DNA from: Caldisericia bacterium
GTDB taxonomy: Bacteria; Caldisericota; Caldisericia; UBA6126
Assembly: GCA_028700655.1 (NCBI GenBank)
Contig: JAQVSG010000013.1
Span: 1-37,370 of the forward strand
Length of the DNA: 37,370 bases
Direction of reading: 5' to 3'
This document shows positions 7,988 through 16,591 of the stretch, one piece after another. Position numbers and translations under genes: made by a program. The notes beneath the pieces are model-generated. The model was given only the letters and a program-made list of their open reading frames with translations, had not been told where the DNA came from and did no database searches. Numbering within the stretch: position 1 is the first letter of the stretch; every line of letters starts with the position of its first letter.

Positions 7988-9780
7988 CCGGTAAGGCTCC
8001 TTGTTATTAATAATTGAATTTTGGGGCTTTTGTTCCCCTCTTTGTCTTCTGCAAAGATTTGAAATTGGTTTACACCTGGTTCAATGGGAATCATTTCTTG
8101 GACTCTTCCAGTATCATCGACATAAATAGAGGTTTCCAATGCAAGTTTGTTGTTTTTTACCCCATAAATATGAAGTAAGGTATTGGGAGTAGCAATGCCT
8201 GTTAAAATCCCGTATTGATCGACGGTATTGGCATTGGTAAAAGAAACATTCACAAACACGCCCGTGTATTGTACTATTCTGTCAATGGTTGTGGTTAATC
8301 CTAGATCATCGGTTAACGTAAATTGGATGTGATTGTTTTGAGAAGTTAAGGCCAAATCTGGTACGGTAAACTCTCCTGTTTTCTCATCTACAGAAACAGG
8401 CAATTCTTTTTGGTGCATCATCGCCTTTAAGGCTATACCTGGAGTAACAGATCCACGTATTGTAACTGATTTTTCAGGCGTTATATAAACTCCTTTTTCG
8501 TCAAAGTCTTGTAAGTCTATGTTTATATATTTCATGGCTAGGTAATCGCTTGCTCTCTGCCCATTGTGAGCCACCACGGAAATATAATACTTCACAAGTT
8601 CGCCTTCTGGTATATCAAATCGAGTAAACCAAGCTTGCTGAACCTTTTTGTTTTCCAAGTAGTCTCGAATATATTCCCCTTGTTCTGGGGTTTCTATGGC
8701 TCCTTGTGTATATTGCAATTGCGTTTCCCCGGTGGCGGAATCGGTTACCATTCGCATTGCATAAACAGGAACTTCATTTCCATTGACAAGCACCTTTACT
8801 CCGGGAGTAACTCGATAATAGACAAAATCTTGAAATGTAAGAGACATGTTTGAGTTTTTCTGGACTTGTGCAGGAAGCAAAACAGATCCCAAAATAATCA
8901 TAAGCATTGCGGGGAGTATAAACATGATAAGAGGGAACAGCATTTTTGTAGGGGCGGTTGCAATCTCTTTTTCAACATGAGCTCGGCGTTTGGAGCGTAG
9001 TTCTTCTGCTTGATTCATAATAACCGGCCGGAGTGGAGTCCCAAGTTGTTCTCCTTGAATTACAGAACTCAAAAAGCTCCGAAATTCAGGAGATTCATTC
9101 CGAGCTAAAAGGTGCTCAAAGGAATCTATTCGGTTGAATCCTACTTGAATGTCATTAATAAAAATGTCAAACTCATCGGAAAGAATGGTATTGTTTCGTT
9201 TCACATACTCTTCTACTGCAAGTTGGAAATTCATACCAGCTGCTAAGCAAAGAGCAATAAAATCCATAGCATCCGGAAGTTCAAGAGATATCTTTTTAGC
9301 TCTAACCTGCAAAAGAGAAGAAACAAAAAAATCGGGGTACACAAAACCAATCAAACCAAAGGCAACTGCATAGAAGTAAAAGTTTGAGTTTTCATTGCCT
9401 AAAGCAACAATCATGAGAAGGAAAAAGAAAAGAAACGCGGTAAAAAGTTTTAACTTACCATGCTCGTTTGCGTCCATTCCAAAGGGTCTACCAGCTTTTT
9501 CTAAACGGTCGTCCAGCCGATCTTTTGACTCTTGGCTTCTTCTTGTTGCAATCCCCTTCAACATAGGAAGTATTCGATAAAATGCTTTGGATAAATTGTA
9601 AAGTATTTCAACAATAGCATTTGGTGATTTCTGCTTCTTTTTTTTCAGTTCTTCGATACCAAACAATGAATCTGTGGATCTTTTTTTTCTTTCTTTCCAC
9701 GAAAACCATAGTCGGAGGATAAGATACCCAATAGTACTGAAAAATATGAGGGTGAGGAGAGACGTTTCTAGTGTTTTCAT
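7984..9780 (-). CDS. tadC: TadC-like pilus platform protein with large C-terminal Ig-like extension
   Basis: A 598-residue protein, about twice the usual TadC length. Residues 1-305 are TadC: an N-terminal membrane segment, basic linker, a T2SSF domain with LELPDAMDFIALCLAAGMNF (168-184) and ATAPTKMLFPLIMFILPAML (274-293), and a last membrane span at about 278-304. Residues 306-598 are hydrophilic and beta-rich, with at least two Ig-like units resembling the glucodextranase-type domains of Gram-positive surface proteins (VTIRGSVTPG at 439-448; LTGIATPNT and PGVNQFQIFAEDKEGNKS near the end). In T2SSF proteins the C-terminus faces outside, so the extension would sit in the cell wall zone. The start shares one base with the TadB stop (TAATG). 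Confidence 0.9.
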   Translation of the reverse strand: MKTLETSLLTLIFFSTIGYLILRLWFSWKERKKRSTDSLFGIEELKKKKQKSPNAIVEILYNLSKAFYRILPMLKGIATRRSQESKDRLDDRLEKAGRPFGMDANEHGKLKLFTAFLFFFLLMIVALGNENSNFYFYAVAFGLIGFVYPDFFVSSLLQVRAKKISLELPDAMDFIALCLAAGMNFQLAVEEYVKRNNTILSDEFDIFINDIQVGFNRIDSFEHLLARNESPEFRSFLSSVIQGEQLGTPLRPVIMNQAEELRSKRRAHVEKEIATAPTKMLFPLIMFILPAMLMIILGSVLLPAQVQKNSNMSLTFQDFVYYRVTPGVKVLVNGNEVPVYAMRMVTDSATGETQLQYTQGAIETPEQGEYIRDYLENKKVQQAWFTRFDIPEGELVKYYISVVAHNGQRASDYLAMKYINIDLQDFDEKGVYITPEKSVTIRGSVTPGIALKAMMHQKELPVSVDEKTGEFTVPDLALTSQNNHIQFTLTDDLGLTTTIDRIVQYTGVFVNVSFTNANTVDQYGILTGIATPNTLLHIYGVKNNKLALETSIYVDDTGRVQEMIPIEPGVNQFQIFAEDKEGNKSPKIQLLITRSLTG

Positions 9781-10613
9781 TATAGATCAATCTTGGTTAG
9801 CTGAGAGTTTATAAAGATACCAATCACTTGCATTATAACAGCTAGGATTAAAAGTAGAATCCCTTTTAAGGTGGTTGTTAATGCTGCATACCCTGAAGAT
9901 ACAAGCAACATCAGCATCACATAAGGAAGGAGTGCAACAATCGCCGAGGATAGTTTTGTTTGAGCTGTACCTACAGCAATACTTCTACGTAGTTTTACGC
10001 GTTCTTTCAGGATTTCTTTCAATTCCTCTAAAAACGGGATTACGTTCCCCCCCACTTGCGACTGCAATACCAAAGAAGAAACAAAAAGCTTAACTTCTGC
10101 ATTCGGATATTTGTGAATTAAGTCTTCCAAGGAATCTTTTAGGGTTAATCCAACGCGATAATTTATGTGGATTCTTGAAAATTCACTCTTAGAGGGCTCT
10201 GGCATTGACATGGAAACAAACTCAAATGCCTGATCTAAGGAAAACCCTGCTTTCAGGGAGTTGGCAACGGCCGACAATGTATCTGGCAGTTGATTGACAA
10301 ACTGATTCTCTTTTTCTCCTTTTTTGATTTGTAAGAACATCTGGAAACCTACCAAACAAAGGCCCATAAAAACAATTCCCATGACAATATTTCGATCAAA
10401 CATGAAAAAGAAAATGAGGAAAATCCCAACCGCGATAACCGTAAAAAGAAATCCAAATGTAAAAGTATTCATAGAAATCTTTAGTAGGTCTTGAACAGAC
10501 CCTTCTTTTATCTTGAGTTCAGAAAACTCTTTTGTATCTCTTCTTCCCTTTTTGTGTTGATAAAAAGGGATAAAAAGGTCTTCTCGAGCATTTCCACTCT
10601 CATTTTTTTTCAT
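9780..10613 (-). CDS. tadB: TadB pilus platform protein
   Basis: A 277-residue membrane protein with a basic cytoplasmic N-terminus, two spans at about 50-95, a T2SSF domain (QLPDTLSAVANSLKAGFSLD, 108-127; SSLVLQSQVGGNV, 179-191) and two C-terminal spans (220-270). It pairs with TadC to form the inner platform on which the TadA ATPase works. It overlaps TadA by 14 bases and TadC by one, so the trio is translationally coupled. Confidence 0.92.
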   Translation of the reverse strand: MKKNESGNAREDLFIPFYQHKKGRRDTKEFSELKIKEGSVQDLLKISMNTFTFGFLFTVIAVGIFLIFFFMFDRNIVMGIVFMGLCLVGFQMFLQIKKGEKENQFVNQLPDTLSAVANSLKAGFSLDQAFEFVSMSMPEPSKSEFSRIHINYRVGLTLKDSLEDLIHKYPNAEVKLFVSSLVLQSQVGGNVIPFLEELKEILKERVKLRRSIAVGTAQTKLSSAIVALLPYVMLMLLVSSGYAALTTTLKGILLLILAVIMQVIGIFINSQLTKIDL

Positions 10614-11976
10614 GAGTGTGTCCTAATTTTTGCAGTACTTTCTGCATTTTTTCATAGCTTGGATCGTTTGTGACAGGATTGCTATTCATCTTAGATTCCA
10701 AGGAATCTAAGGGTTTTTCTTTGTCGTATCGTAGTGCTTCCAACTTTGATTTTATACGGTTTGTATACTGCTTATATTCATAATGTCCCTGTATTTTGCC
10801 ATTTTCATCGCGTCCATCGATGACAAACTGATAGATAGGATTAAGAACCACTTGTTTGTCTTGGAACTCAGCCAGTTCAGAAATCGTGGTAATCCGCCTT
10901 GAACCGTCCGAAAATCGGGCTGTTTGGATCACACACTCAATGGCACTATAGATCATTTCTTGCAATATGTGAACAGGCATTTCAAGTCCTGTCATATAGA
11001 CCATAGAAGTAAGCCGCGAAATAACATCTTTGGGGGTGTTGGCGTGAACGGTCGTCAAAGAACCATCATGACCGGTATTCATAGCTTGTAACATGTCAAA
11101 GGCTTCTTTTCCTCGAACTTCTCCGACAAGAATTCGATCTGGCCTCATTCGCAAGCAATTGATTACAAGGTCACGAATGGTAACTTGTCCTTGCCCTTCA
11201 ATATTAGGAGGTCTGGCCTCAAGAGATATAACATGAGGCTGTTTTAGTTTTAGTTCCACCGAATCTTCTACTGTGATAATTCTCTCTGCAGCAGGAATTG
11301 AAGTGGAACAAACATTGAGCAAGGTAGTTTTCCCAGATCCTGTACCACCGGATATAATAATATTGGCTCTGGATCGAACAATGGCATGGATAAAATCGGC
11401 CATTTCTCGAGTCATGGAACCAAACGTAATCAGGCTATCGTAATCCAAGATGGTATCTTTGAATTTACGGATCGTTAATGTGGGGCTTTTTACAGCAATG
11501 GGTGGAATAATAGCATTCACTCGACTTCCGTCCGGCAATCGAGCATCCACCAAAGGGCTGGATTCATCAATTCTTCTTCCCAAAGGACTCACAATCCGAT
11601 CAATGATTTGCATAATTTGACCAGGAGATTCAAATTGAACATCGGATTTAAGCAGTTTCCCATCTCGTTCAATATATACTTCGTCTGGTGCATTAATCAT
11701 GATTTCAGAGACAGAAGGATCTTCTAGTAGAGGTTGAATCATCCCAAAACCAAATATTTCATTCAAGAGTCGATGAATGATTTGTTCTTGGTATTCTATG
11801 GGAAGAACTCGCTTGGATATTTGAATGGTTTGCAGACAAATATTTCGAATCTTTGCCTTCACTTGTTCTGGATTTTCTTGTTTTTCTCTGAGTATTTCTG
11901 CGGGCGTGATTTCTTCAAAAACACTATTGCGGATCTTCTTGTAGAATTCTTCCGTATCAGAAGAATGCTTGATCAT
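10600..11976 (-). CDS. tadA: TadA/CpaF pilus assembly ATPase
   Basis: Secretion ATPase that powers Flp pilus assembly. I prefer the ATG at 11976 (458 residues), because GGGAGGGG lies 5 bases upstream and the ATG overlaps the CpaE stop as TGATG. An in-frame GTG at 11991 would add five residues. In numbering from the GTG, the Walker A motif GGTGSGKT is at 215-222, the Asp-box VEDSVELK at 241-248, Walker B region RILVGEVRG at 286-294 and the His box SLTTVHANT at 311-319. No FHA domain is fused to it, so it has no obvious phosphothreonine-reading module for the upstream kinase. Confidence 0.95.
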   Translation of the reverse strand: MIKHSSDTEEFYKKIRNSVFEEITPAEILREKQENPEQVKAKIRNICLQTIQISKRVLPIEYQEQIIHRLLNEIFGFGMIQPLLEDPSVSEIMINAPDEVYIERDGKLLKSDVQFESPGQIMQIIDRIVSPLGRRIDESSPLVDARLPDGSRVNAIIPPIAVKSPTLTIRKFKDTILDYDSLITFGSMTREMADFIHAIVRSRANIIISGGTGSGKTTLLNVCSTSIPAAERIITVEDSVELKLKQPHVISLEARPPNIEGQGQVTIRDLVINCLRMRPDRILVGEVRGKEAFDMLQAMNTGHDGSLTTVHANTPKDVISRLTSMVYMTGLEMPVHILQEMIYSAIECVIQTARFSDGSRRITTISELAEFQDKQVVLNPIYQFVIDGRDENGKIQGHYEYKQYTNRIKSKLEALRYDKEKPLDSLESKMNSNPVTNDPSYEKMQKVLQKLGHTHEKK

Positions 11977-13157
11977 CAATTCCCCTCCCACTCAAGAATT
12001 TTTTCTGCGATATCCATAATATCCTTGCGTATTACACCCTTTTTAGTGACGGCAGGAAACATATTGTTCATGGAATTAAAAGCAACATTATTGTCTTCTC
12101 TGACAGATCCAAACAGTTGATATGGAAGAATTTTTTGGAGAATGGACTGGATTTTTTGATCGGCTTTTTTGCTTCGTTTGTTATAGATAATCTCTGGAGG
12201 AGTACTAATTTTCAACCACTGAAATTCTTTTAAATAGTTCACTAAACGAAACAAAGAAGGTATTTCGGGGGTAAAAACAATAAATATTTTGTCAGATTGC
12301 TCAAAAAAAATCTTGGAGATTTTATTCACACCCGGATCCAGATCTACAATGATGTAATCGTATATAAGTTTCAGGGTTCGGATCGCTTTGCTAATCTTCC
12401 CATTTTCAATCTCTTTAACTCGGTCAAAAGAACCCGGGGACATAACAATATCGAAATTGGGGTATATTTCACTTCTCTGTACAATATTGCTGAGTCTTTC
12501 GGGTGACAATTCATCCGCAATAGTAAACAAATCGATGGTGGATTGCGTTTTATCAGGGCTAATATTGGTGATGGCTCTTTGGTCTCCATAGGGAAGCCCT
12601 AGATCCATCAATAGTATTTTGAAAGATTCTGTCAGGTTTGCTAAAACCAGCGCAAGGTTGACAGACAAAAGAGATTTTCCTACACCCCCTTTGGCAGAGG
12701 TAAAACTTAAAAGCTTTCCCAATTCTTTGGATTGCATTCCAGCGTTTTGATATTTTTTATCTTTAAAGCTAGACACAAAGGCATTCATGGCAATTTGCGG
12801 GAGAGTGTCAGGGTCAAAGGGTCGAGTAATCACATTGCGAGTGGCTGTTTTGACTATTTTCCGAATATCAATCAAGTCGTCTTCTCGAACAATTAATACA
12901 ATGGACGTTGATGGATACTTAATGATGGCTTCTTCTAAGAAGTTTATCATATGAATGTTTTTTAAGTGGTAGTCCAAAATTAAAATATCAGGCGTTAGCA
13001 TGCGTATTTTTTCATCAAGTATAAATCCATCCAATACAAGATCTTCAATTTTTAACATGGGGTTTTTGTCAAAATAGGGTTGAAATGTATCCAATTCAGA
13101 AGCATTTTCCAACGCAAAAACGACGGTTAACTGGTTTTCAAACCCAAAGCCTGCCAC
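11976..13157 (-). CDS. cpaE: CpaE/TadZ-like pilus localisation ATPase
   Basis: A 393-residue protein with an N-terminal receiver-like domain (ILILDYHL with D62; a late TRPF where receivers have KP) and a C-terminal MinD/ParA-type ATPase (FTSAKGGVGKSLLSVNLAL, deviant Walker A Lys at 156 and 161). CpaE/TadZ proteins place the Tad machine in the cell. The start is GTG at 13157 with AGAGAGG upstream inside the end of the kinase gene, 4 bases after its stop. The receiver retains the phospho-acceptor position, but the acidic pair is not obvious, so phosphorylation is uncertain. Confidence 0.9.
   Translation of the reverse strand: MAGFGFENQLTVVFALENASELDTFQPYFDKNPMLKIEDLVLDGFILDEKIRMLTPDILILDYHLKNIHMINFLEEAIIKYPSTSIVLIVREDDLIDIRKIVKTATRNVITRPFDPDTLPQIAMNAFVSSFKDKKYQNAGMQSKELGKLLSFTSAKGGVGKSLLSVNLALVLANLTESFKILLMDLGLPYGDQRAITNISPDKTQSTIDLFTIADELSPERLSNIVQRSEIYPNFDIVMSPGSFDRVKEIENGKISKAIRTLKLIYDYIIVDLDPGVNKISKIFFEQSDKIFIVFTPEIPSLFRLVNYLKEFQWLKISTPPEIIYNKRSKKADQKIQSILQKILPYQLFGSVREDNNVAFNSMNNMFPAVTKKGVIRKDIMDIAEKILEWEGN
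11982..11989 (-). promoter_or_regulatory. Ribosome binding site that fixes the TadA start
   Basis: GGGAGGGG on the minus strand, 5 bases before the ATG at 11976 and overlapping the alternative GTG at 11991, so that GTG cannot use it. It supports the TGATG-coupled ATG as the real TadA start. Confidence 0.75.
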
Positions 13158-13161
13158 TATA

Positions 13162-16100
13162 CTACCTCTCTTGATTCTTGATTAGGCGAATGACAAAATG
13201 GTCCTCAATGTTTCTTTCAAGAACAATGGAAAAGTGCATTTTGATGCTTAAAAAATCAACAGGGAGATAGGCTGTATCATTGATTTCTAAAATGGGATTC
13301 ACACCCGTTATTGTTTGTCCGTCAATAATGTATTGATTTTTAAACAGAAAGAACTCGTAAATATGCTGATCAAGATTCCGTATTTCAATTTTCTCTTGTT
13401 CAAAATCATACAATAGTTCCGCATCGAAAACGCGGTGTAAAAAACGAATCGGAAGATACAATTTTTCTTGATAAATAAACACATTGGGTTCTGTCATTTG
13501 GGGTTTTTCACCCTTAAAGCTATAGGTAGCTTGATCATAATTGATCAATAACTCCGATACCGAATCGGGTGTATTTGCTATTGTATAGGTAACTTCGTTC
13601 AGAATTTCGTCCGTTGGACTAGCATATTGTAGAGTAAACTGAATCATTTTTTCTAAATTGGGATTCGAAGAATAAAGCTTTAAGGAAAACACACCATCAT
13701 CTGTTGATTTGGATATACTATAATCCACCGTCGGAGTTAACTTTTTTATTGTGTAATAGTGGTCAGGCTTCCAAGATGGATTTTTTAAAACAATGGTGGT
13801 GGGTAGTAAAGGAGAAAGAAAAACTTCATGGACAGATTTGGGAGAAATCCACTCCAAAAAACCAGACTTTCCATTGGGAGTTTGTGAACCTTGCTTAGAG
13901 GGAGATAAAGGCCCAAAAATAAACAACAGTAATATTGCGGTCAATGCGATTAATAAAAGGGGCAACCACAGCCTTTTCTTGGGAGTTGATCCTGAGTTCT
14001 CGGTTTCTTTTTTTGAATGTTTCATCGAAAACGTTGGAGAGTGCGTAACAGTTGCATCCACTTTCGTATTCTTTTGTGTTTCTTCATACATCTCTTTTTC
14101 TTTTGACAGCATTGCTTTGTTCAACTGTTTTGCCTCAGTTTTTTCGACATCTCTTGCATGAGGATCCATTTTAAGGTCATCATTAATGATTTTGCGAATA
14201 TCAATCTTATCTTGATTCATTTTTGTAGAAGGTCTGTTCTTTATAGAAAACGATACCTGTTTTTTGGAACCACTCTTTTGTTGTAAATCTCTATATAGTC
14301 CAGTATCTGAAGCAATATTCAGGGGGGGGATTTGCGATTCTTTTTGTTTTTCTTTTCCATCCGCTGGGGGTTCCTCTTGCTTATCTTCCGATGCGGAAAA
14401 CTCTTGTGATTTACCAGTGAAACTCTTTAAGAAAGTTTCCAGCGCATCGGTCATTTCTTCAGCGGTTTGGAATCTTTGTTCGGGTTGTTTTGAAAGTGCC
14501 TTTAAAACAATTCTTTGAAGAGTTAGAGGAATCCCTTTTTGGAAGTCCTCTGGGAAACGAGGTACTTTTTTTAAATGCATATCCATAACTTCAACGGGTA
14601 GGGTAGAGTCAAAGGGAGGAGATCCTGTAAGCATTTCAAACAAAAGTACGCCCACGGCATAAATATCTGTTCTAGCATCAGAAAAAGACTGCGTGATTTG
14701 TTCTGGAGCTGTGTATTGCACAACACCCAAAAACTCCCCGCTTGATACGCTAGACGCATCTTCTACTCGTGTAAACCCCAAGGAGCTGATGCGAGTTCTA
14801 CCCTTTTTAGGTATCATCACGACATCAGAATTCAAATCACGATGAATAATTTTTCGTTGGTGTAAATAGGCCAAGGCATCTAATACATCCAGTGCAATTA
14901 GGACGCTGCGCTTAATGGACAATTGTTCACGCTTTAAAAGATTCTTTACAGAGCTCCCTTCAACATACTCTCTAATAACAAAATGAACACCTTCTTCTTC
15001 AACAATATCGATAAATTTAACAAACCCTGGATGGTCAATTTTCTTCATTGTTTCAATTTCTCTGTTGATTCGGGTTTTGAAGGTTGGTCTTGATTCATTT
15101 GGAAGTTGGATGGTAACGGGAATATCTTTGACCAAATCGACGCCATAGTAAAGCTTGCTTAAAATACGCCGAAGAATCAATTTTTGAATTCTGTATCGGT
15201 GTTTGATTTCTTTGCCAATATAGGGATCTGTATCGAAACCAAATTCCGCCTCATTATTTGATTGTGTCACTGTATTAACTTCTTCCATGATGGGCTCCGA
15301 ATCCTTTGTTTCTGCGTTGTTATAAGGAGTTTCTTCTAGGTCTTGGTTTTGATCTTGGTCTATTTCTTCATCTTCTGAACTAATCATCATAGGTACTTCT
15401 GAATCATGCGTCATCAATTGAGCTTTAGAATCATCACCATCGGGTTGAAACACAAAAAAAGAACCTTCTTCCTCTTCTTCGTACTTAGGGCGATAATACT
15501 GAGATACATCTTGCAGTTCTTGTATATCTTTCAATACCTCTTCCATATTTTGGTAGCGTTCGGATTGTTTCTTTTTGAGCATTTTCATGATCATGCTAGA
15601 AGCTTTCAGCAATAAGTCCGGTTTTAATTTTTTGGGGGATTCAGGCATCACATTGATGTGTTGATAGGCAATATTTACGGATGTATTGTCGTCGGCAAAA
15701 GGCAATTGTCCGGTTGCCATTTCATAGAACACAACCCCTAAGGAATATATGTCCGTTGTGGCATCAATTTTCCCCATTTTGTGATCCAACTGCTCAGGAG
15801 CACAATAGGATAATGTTCCCACAATTTCGTTGCTTCTTTGTTCTAAGTTGTCTAGACTAATGTTTCGGGAAAGGCCAAAGTCTGTAACCATTACATGGCC
15901 ATTGTTGTCCACCATAATATTAGAAGATTTTATATCTTGGTGAACAATGCTTTTTCGATGGGTGTAAGCAAGTGCCGTGGAGACTCCTTGCAAAATATTT
16001 GTAATAATATTCAACGGAAGGGGACCTGTTTGGGTAATCATTTGCTGTACCGTAAAACCCTCAATATACTCCATCACAATGTAGTACTTGGAGTCCTGTT

Positions 16101-16329
16101 GTCCATAGTCAAGGATGGAAACAATATTGGCATGCCTGAAAGAAGACAGTATATCGGCCTCTTTCTGAAATCGATTAATAAAATTTGAATCCGATCCTAA
16201 AAACTCAGATAAAACCTTGATTGCAACTGGTTTGTTAAGAGTTGGGTGGTCTCCTCTGTATACAATGGACATCCCGCCTCTGCCAATTTCTTCAATTGCA
16301 ACATATTTACCGAAATGAATTTTGTCCAT
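13162..16329 (-). CDS. Membrane Ser/Thr kinase-pseudokinase tandem with extracytoplasmic stalk domain
   Basis: A 1055-residue protein. Kinase 1 (~8-275) has G-loop IGRGGMSIVYRG (15-26), K38, E57, HQD at 130-132 in place of HRD, N137, DFG 150-152 and APE 177-179, so it looks active. An acidic linker (283-365) follows. Kinase 2 (~371-635) keeps HRD 496-498 and APE 541-543 but has no glycine loop, Q408 instead of the VAIK lysine, V503 instead of the catalytic-loop Asn and SLG (516-518) instead of DFG, so it is a pseudokinase. A charged linker, one membrane span (786-806) and an outside region of ~245 residues end in a degenerate stalk domain (YLPIRFLHRVFDAELLYD). PASTA repeats are absent. GGAGGG lies 6 bases before the ATG. 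It sits 20 bases after tRNA-Thr and 4 bases before cpaE, suggesting control of the pilus. Confidence 0.93.
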   Translation of the reverse strand: MDKIHFGKYVAIEEIGRGGMSIVYRGDHPTLNKPVAIKVLSEFLGSDSNFINRFQKEADILSSFRHANIVSILDYGQQDSKYYIVMEYIEGFTVQQMITQTGPLPLNIITNILQGVSTALAYTHRKSIVHQDIKSSNIMVDNNGHVMVTDFGLSRNISLDNLEQRSNEIVGTLSYCAPEQLDHKMGKIDATTDIYSLGVVFYEMATGQLPFADDNTSVNIAYQHINVMPESPKKLKPDLLLKASSMIMKMLKKKQSERYQNMEEVLKDIQELQDVSQYYRPKYEEEEEGSFFVFQPDGDDSKAQLMTHDSEVPMMISSEDEEIDQDQNQDLEETPYNNAETKDSEPIMEEVNTVTQSNNEAEFGFDTDPYIGKEIKHRYRIQKLILRRILSKLYYGVDLVKDIPVTIQLPNESRPTFKTRINREIETMKKIDHPGFVKFIDIVEEEGVHFVIREYVEGSSVKNLLKREQLSIKRSVLIALDVLDALAYLHQRKIIHRDLNSDVVMIPKKGRTRISSLGFTRVEDASSVSSGEFLGVVQYTAPEQITQSFSDARTDIYAVGVLLFEMLTGSPPFDSTLPVEVMDMHLKKVPRFPEDFQKGIPLTLQRIVLKALSKQPEQRFQTAEEMTDALETFLKSFTGKSQEFSASEDKQEEPPADGKEKQKESQIPPLNIASDTGLYRDLQQKSGSKKQVSFSIKNRPSTKMNQDKIDIRKIINDDLKMDPHARDVEKTEAKQLNKAMLSKEKEMYEETQKNTKVDATVTHSPTFSMKHSKKETENSGSTPKKRLWLPLLLIALTAILLLFIFGPLSPSKQGSQTPNGKSGFLEWISPKSVHEVFLSPLLPTTIVLKNPSWKPDHYYTIKKLTPTVDYSISKSTDDGVFSLKLYSSNPNLEKMIQFTLQYASPTDEILNEVTYTIANTPDSVSELLINYDQATYSFKGEKPQMTEPNVFIYQEKLYLPIRFLHRVFDAELLYDFEQEKIEIRNLDQHIYEFFLFKNQYIIDGQTITGVNPILEINDTAYLPVDFLSIKMHFSIVLERNIEDHFVIRLIKNQER

Positions 16330-16349
16330 TCATTACCCTCCAGACACAC

Positions 16350-16422
16350 AGCCGATGGTCAGAGTCGAACTGACGACCTGCTGATTACGAATCAGCTGCT
16401 CTACCAACTGAGCTACATCGGC
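16350..16422 (-). tRNA. tRNA-Thr (anticodon CGT)
   Basis: A complete cloverleaf on the minus strand: acceptor GCCGATG pairs with CATCGGC, D-arm GCTC...GAGC, anticodon stem GCTGA/TCAGC around loop TTCGTAA giving anticodon CGT (codon ACG), and T-loop GTTCGAC. No CCA is encoded, so it must be added after transcription. It lies 13 bases downstream of tRNA-Val and only 20 bases upstream of the kinase ATG with no terminator between. Confidence 0.95.
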
Positions 16423-16435
16423 AAAGAAAAAAATA

Positions 16436-16507
16436 TGGGCGGAACAGGATTCGAACCTGTGACCCCTTCCGTGTGAGGGAAGTGCTCTACCTCTGAGCCA
16501 CCCGCCC
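16436..16507 (-). tRNA. tRNA-Val (anticodon CAC)
   Basis: Cloverleaf on the minus strand: acceptor GGGCGGG pairs with TCCGCCC (one G-U), D-arm GCTC...GAGC, anticodon stem CTTCC/GGAAG with loop CTCACAC giving anticodon CAC (codon GTG), T-arm ACAGG/CCTGT around TTCGAAT, discriminator A. No CCA is encoded. Confidence 0.95.
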
Positions 16508-16530
16508 AACCCTTGCAAAATTCTAAGTTA

Positions 16531-16558
16531 AGTATAAACTTGACTGCATAGAAGTCAA
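16531..16558 (-). promoter_or_regulatory. Sigma-70-type promoter for tRNA-Val/tRNA-Thr and probably the kinase-tad operon
   Basis: On the minus strand TTGACT (16558-16553), a 16-base spacer and TATACT (16536-16531), placing the transcript start about 15-20 bases before tRNA-Val. The -35 lies in a short inverted repeat (TTGACT at 16540-16545 and AGTCAA at 16553-16558 on the plus strand), which could bind a regulator. No other clear promoter is seen before the kinase gene. Confidence 0.65.
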
Positions 16559-16591
16559 TGAAACGCGCATACTATACAAAGGGGTTACCAT

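Noticed and set aside
16540-16575. Plus-strand promoter for hppA using TTGACT at 16540
   Set aside because: The nearest -10-like sequence is 24 bases away, too far for a normal spacer. The matching -35/-10 pair runs on the minus strand toward the tRNAs.
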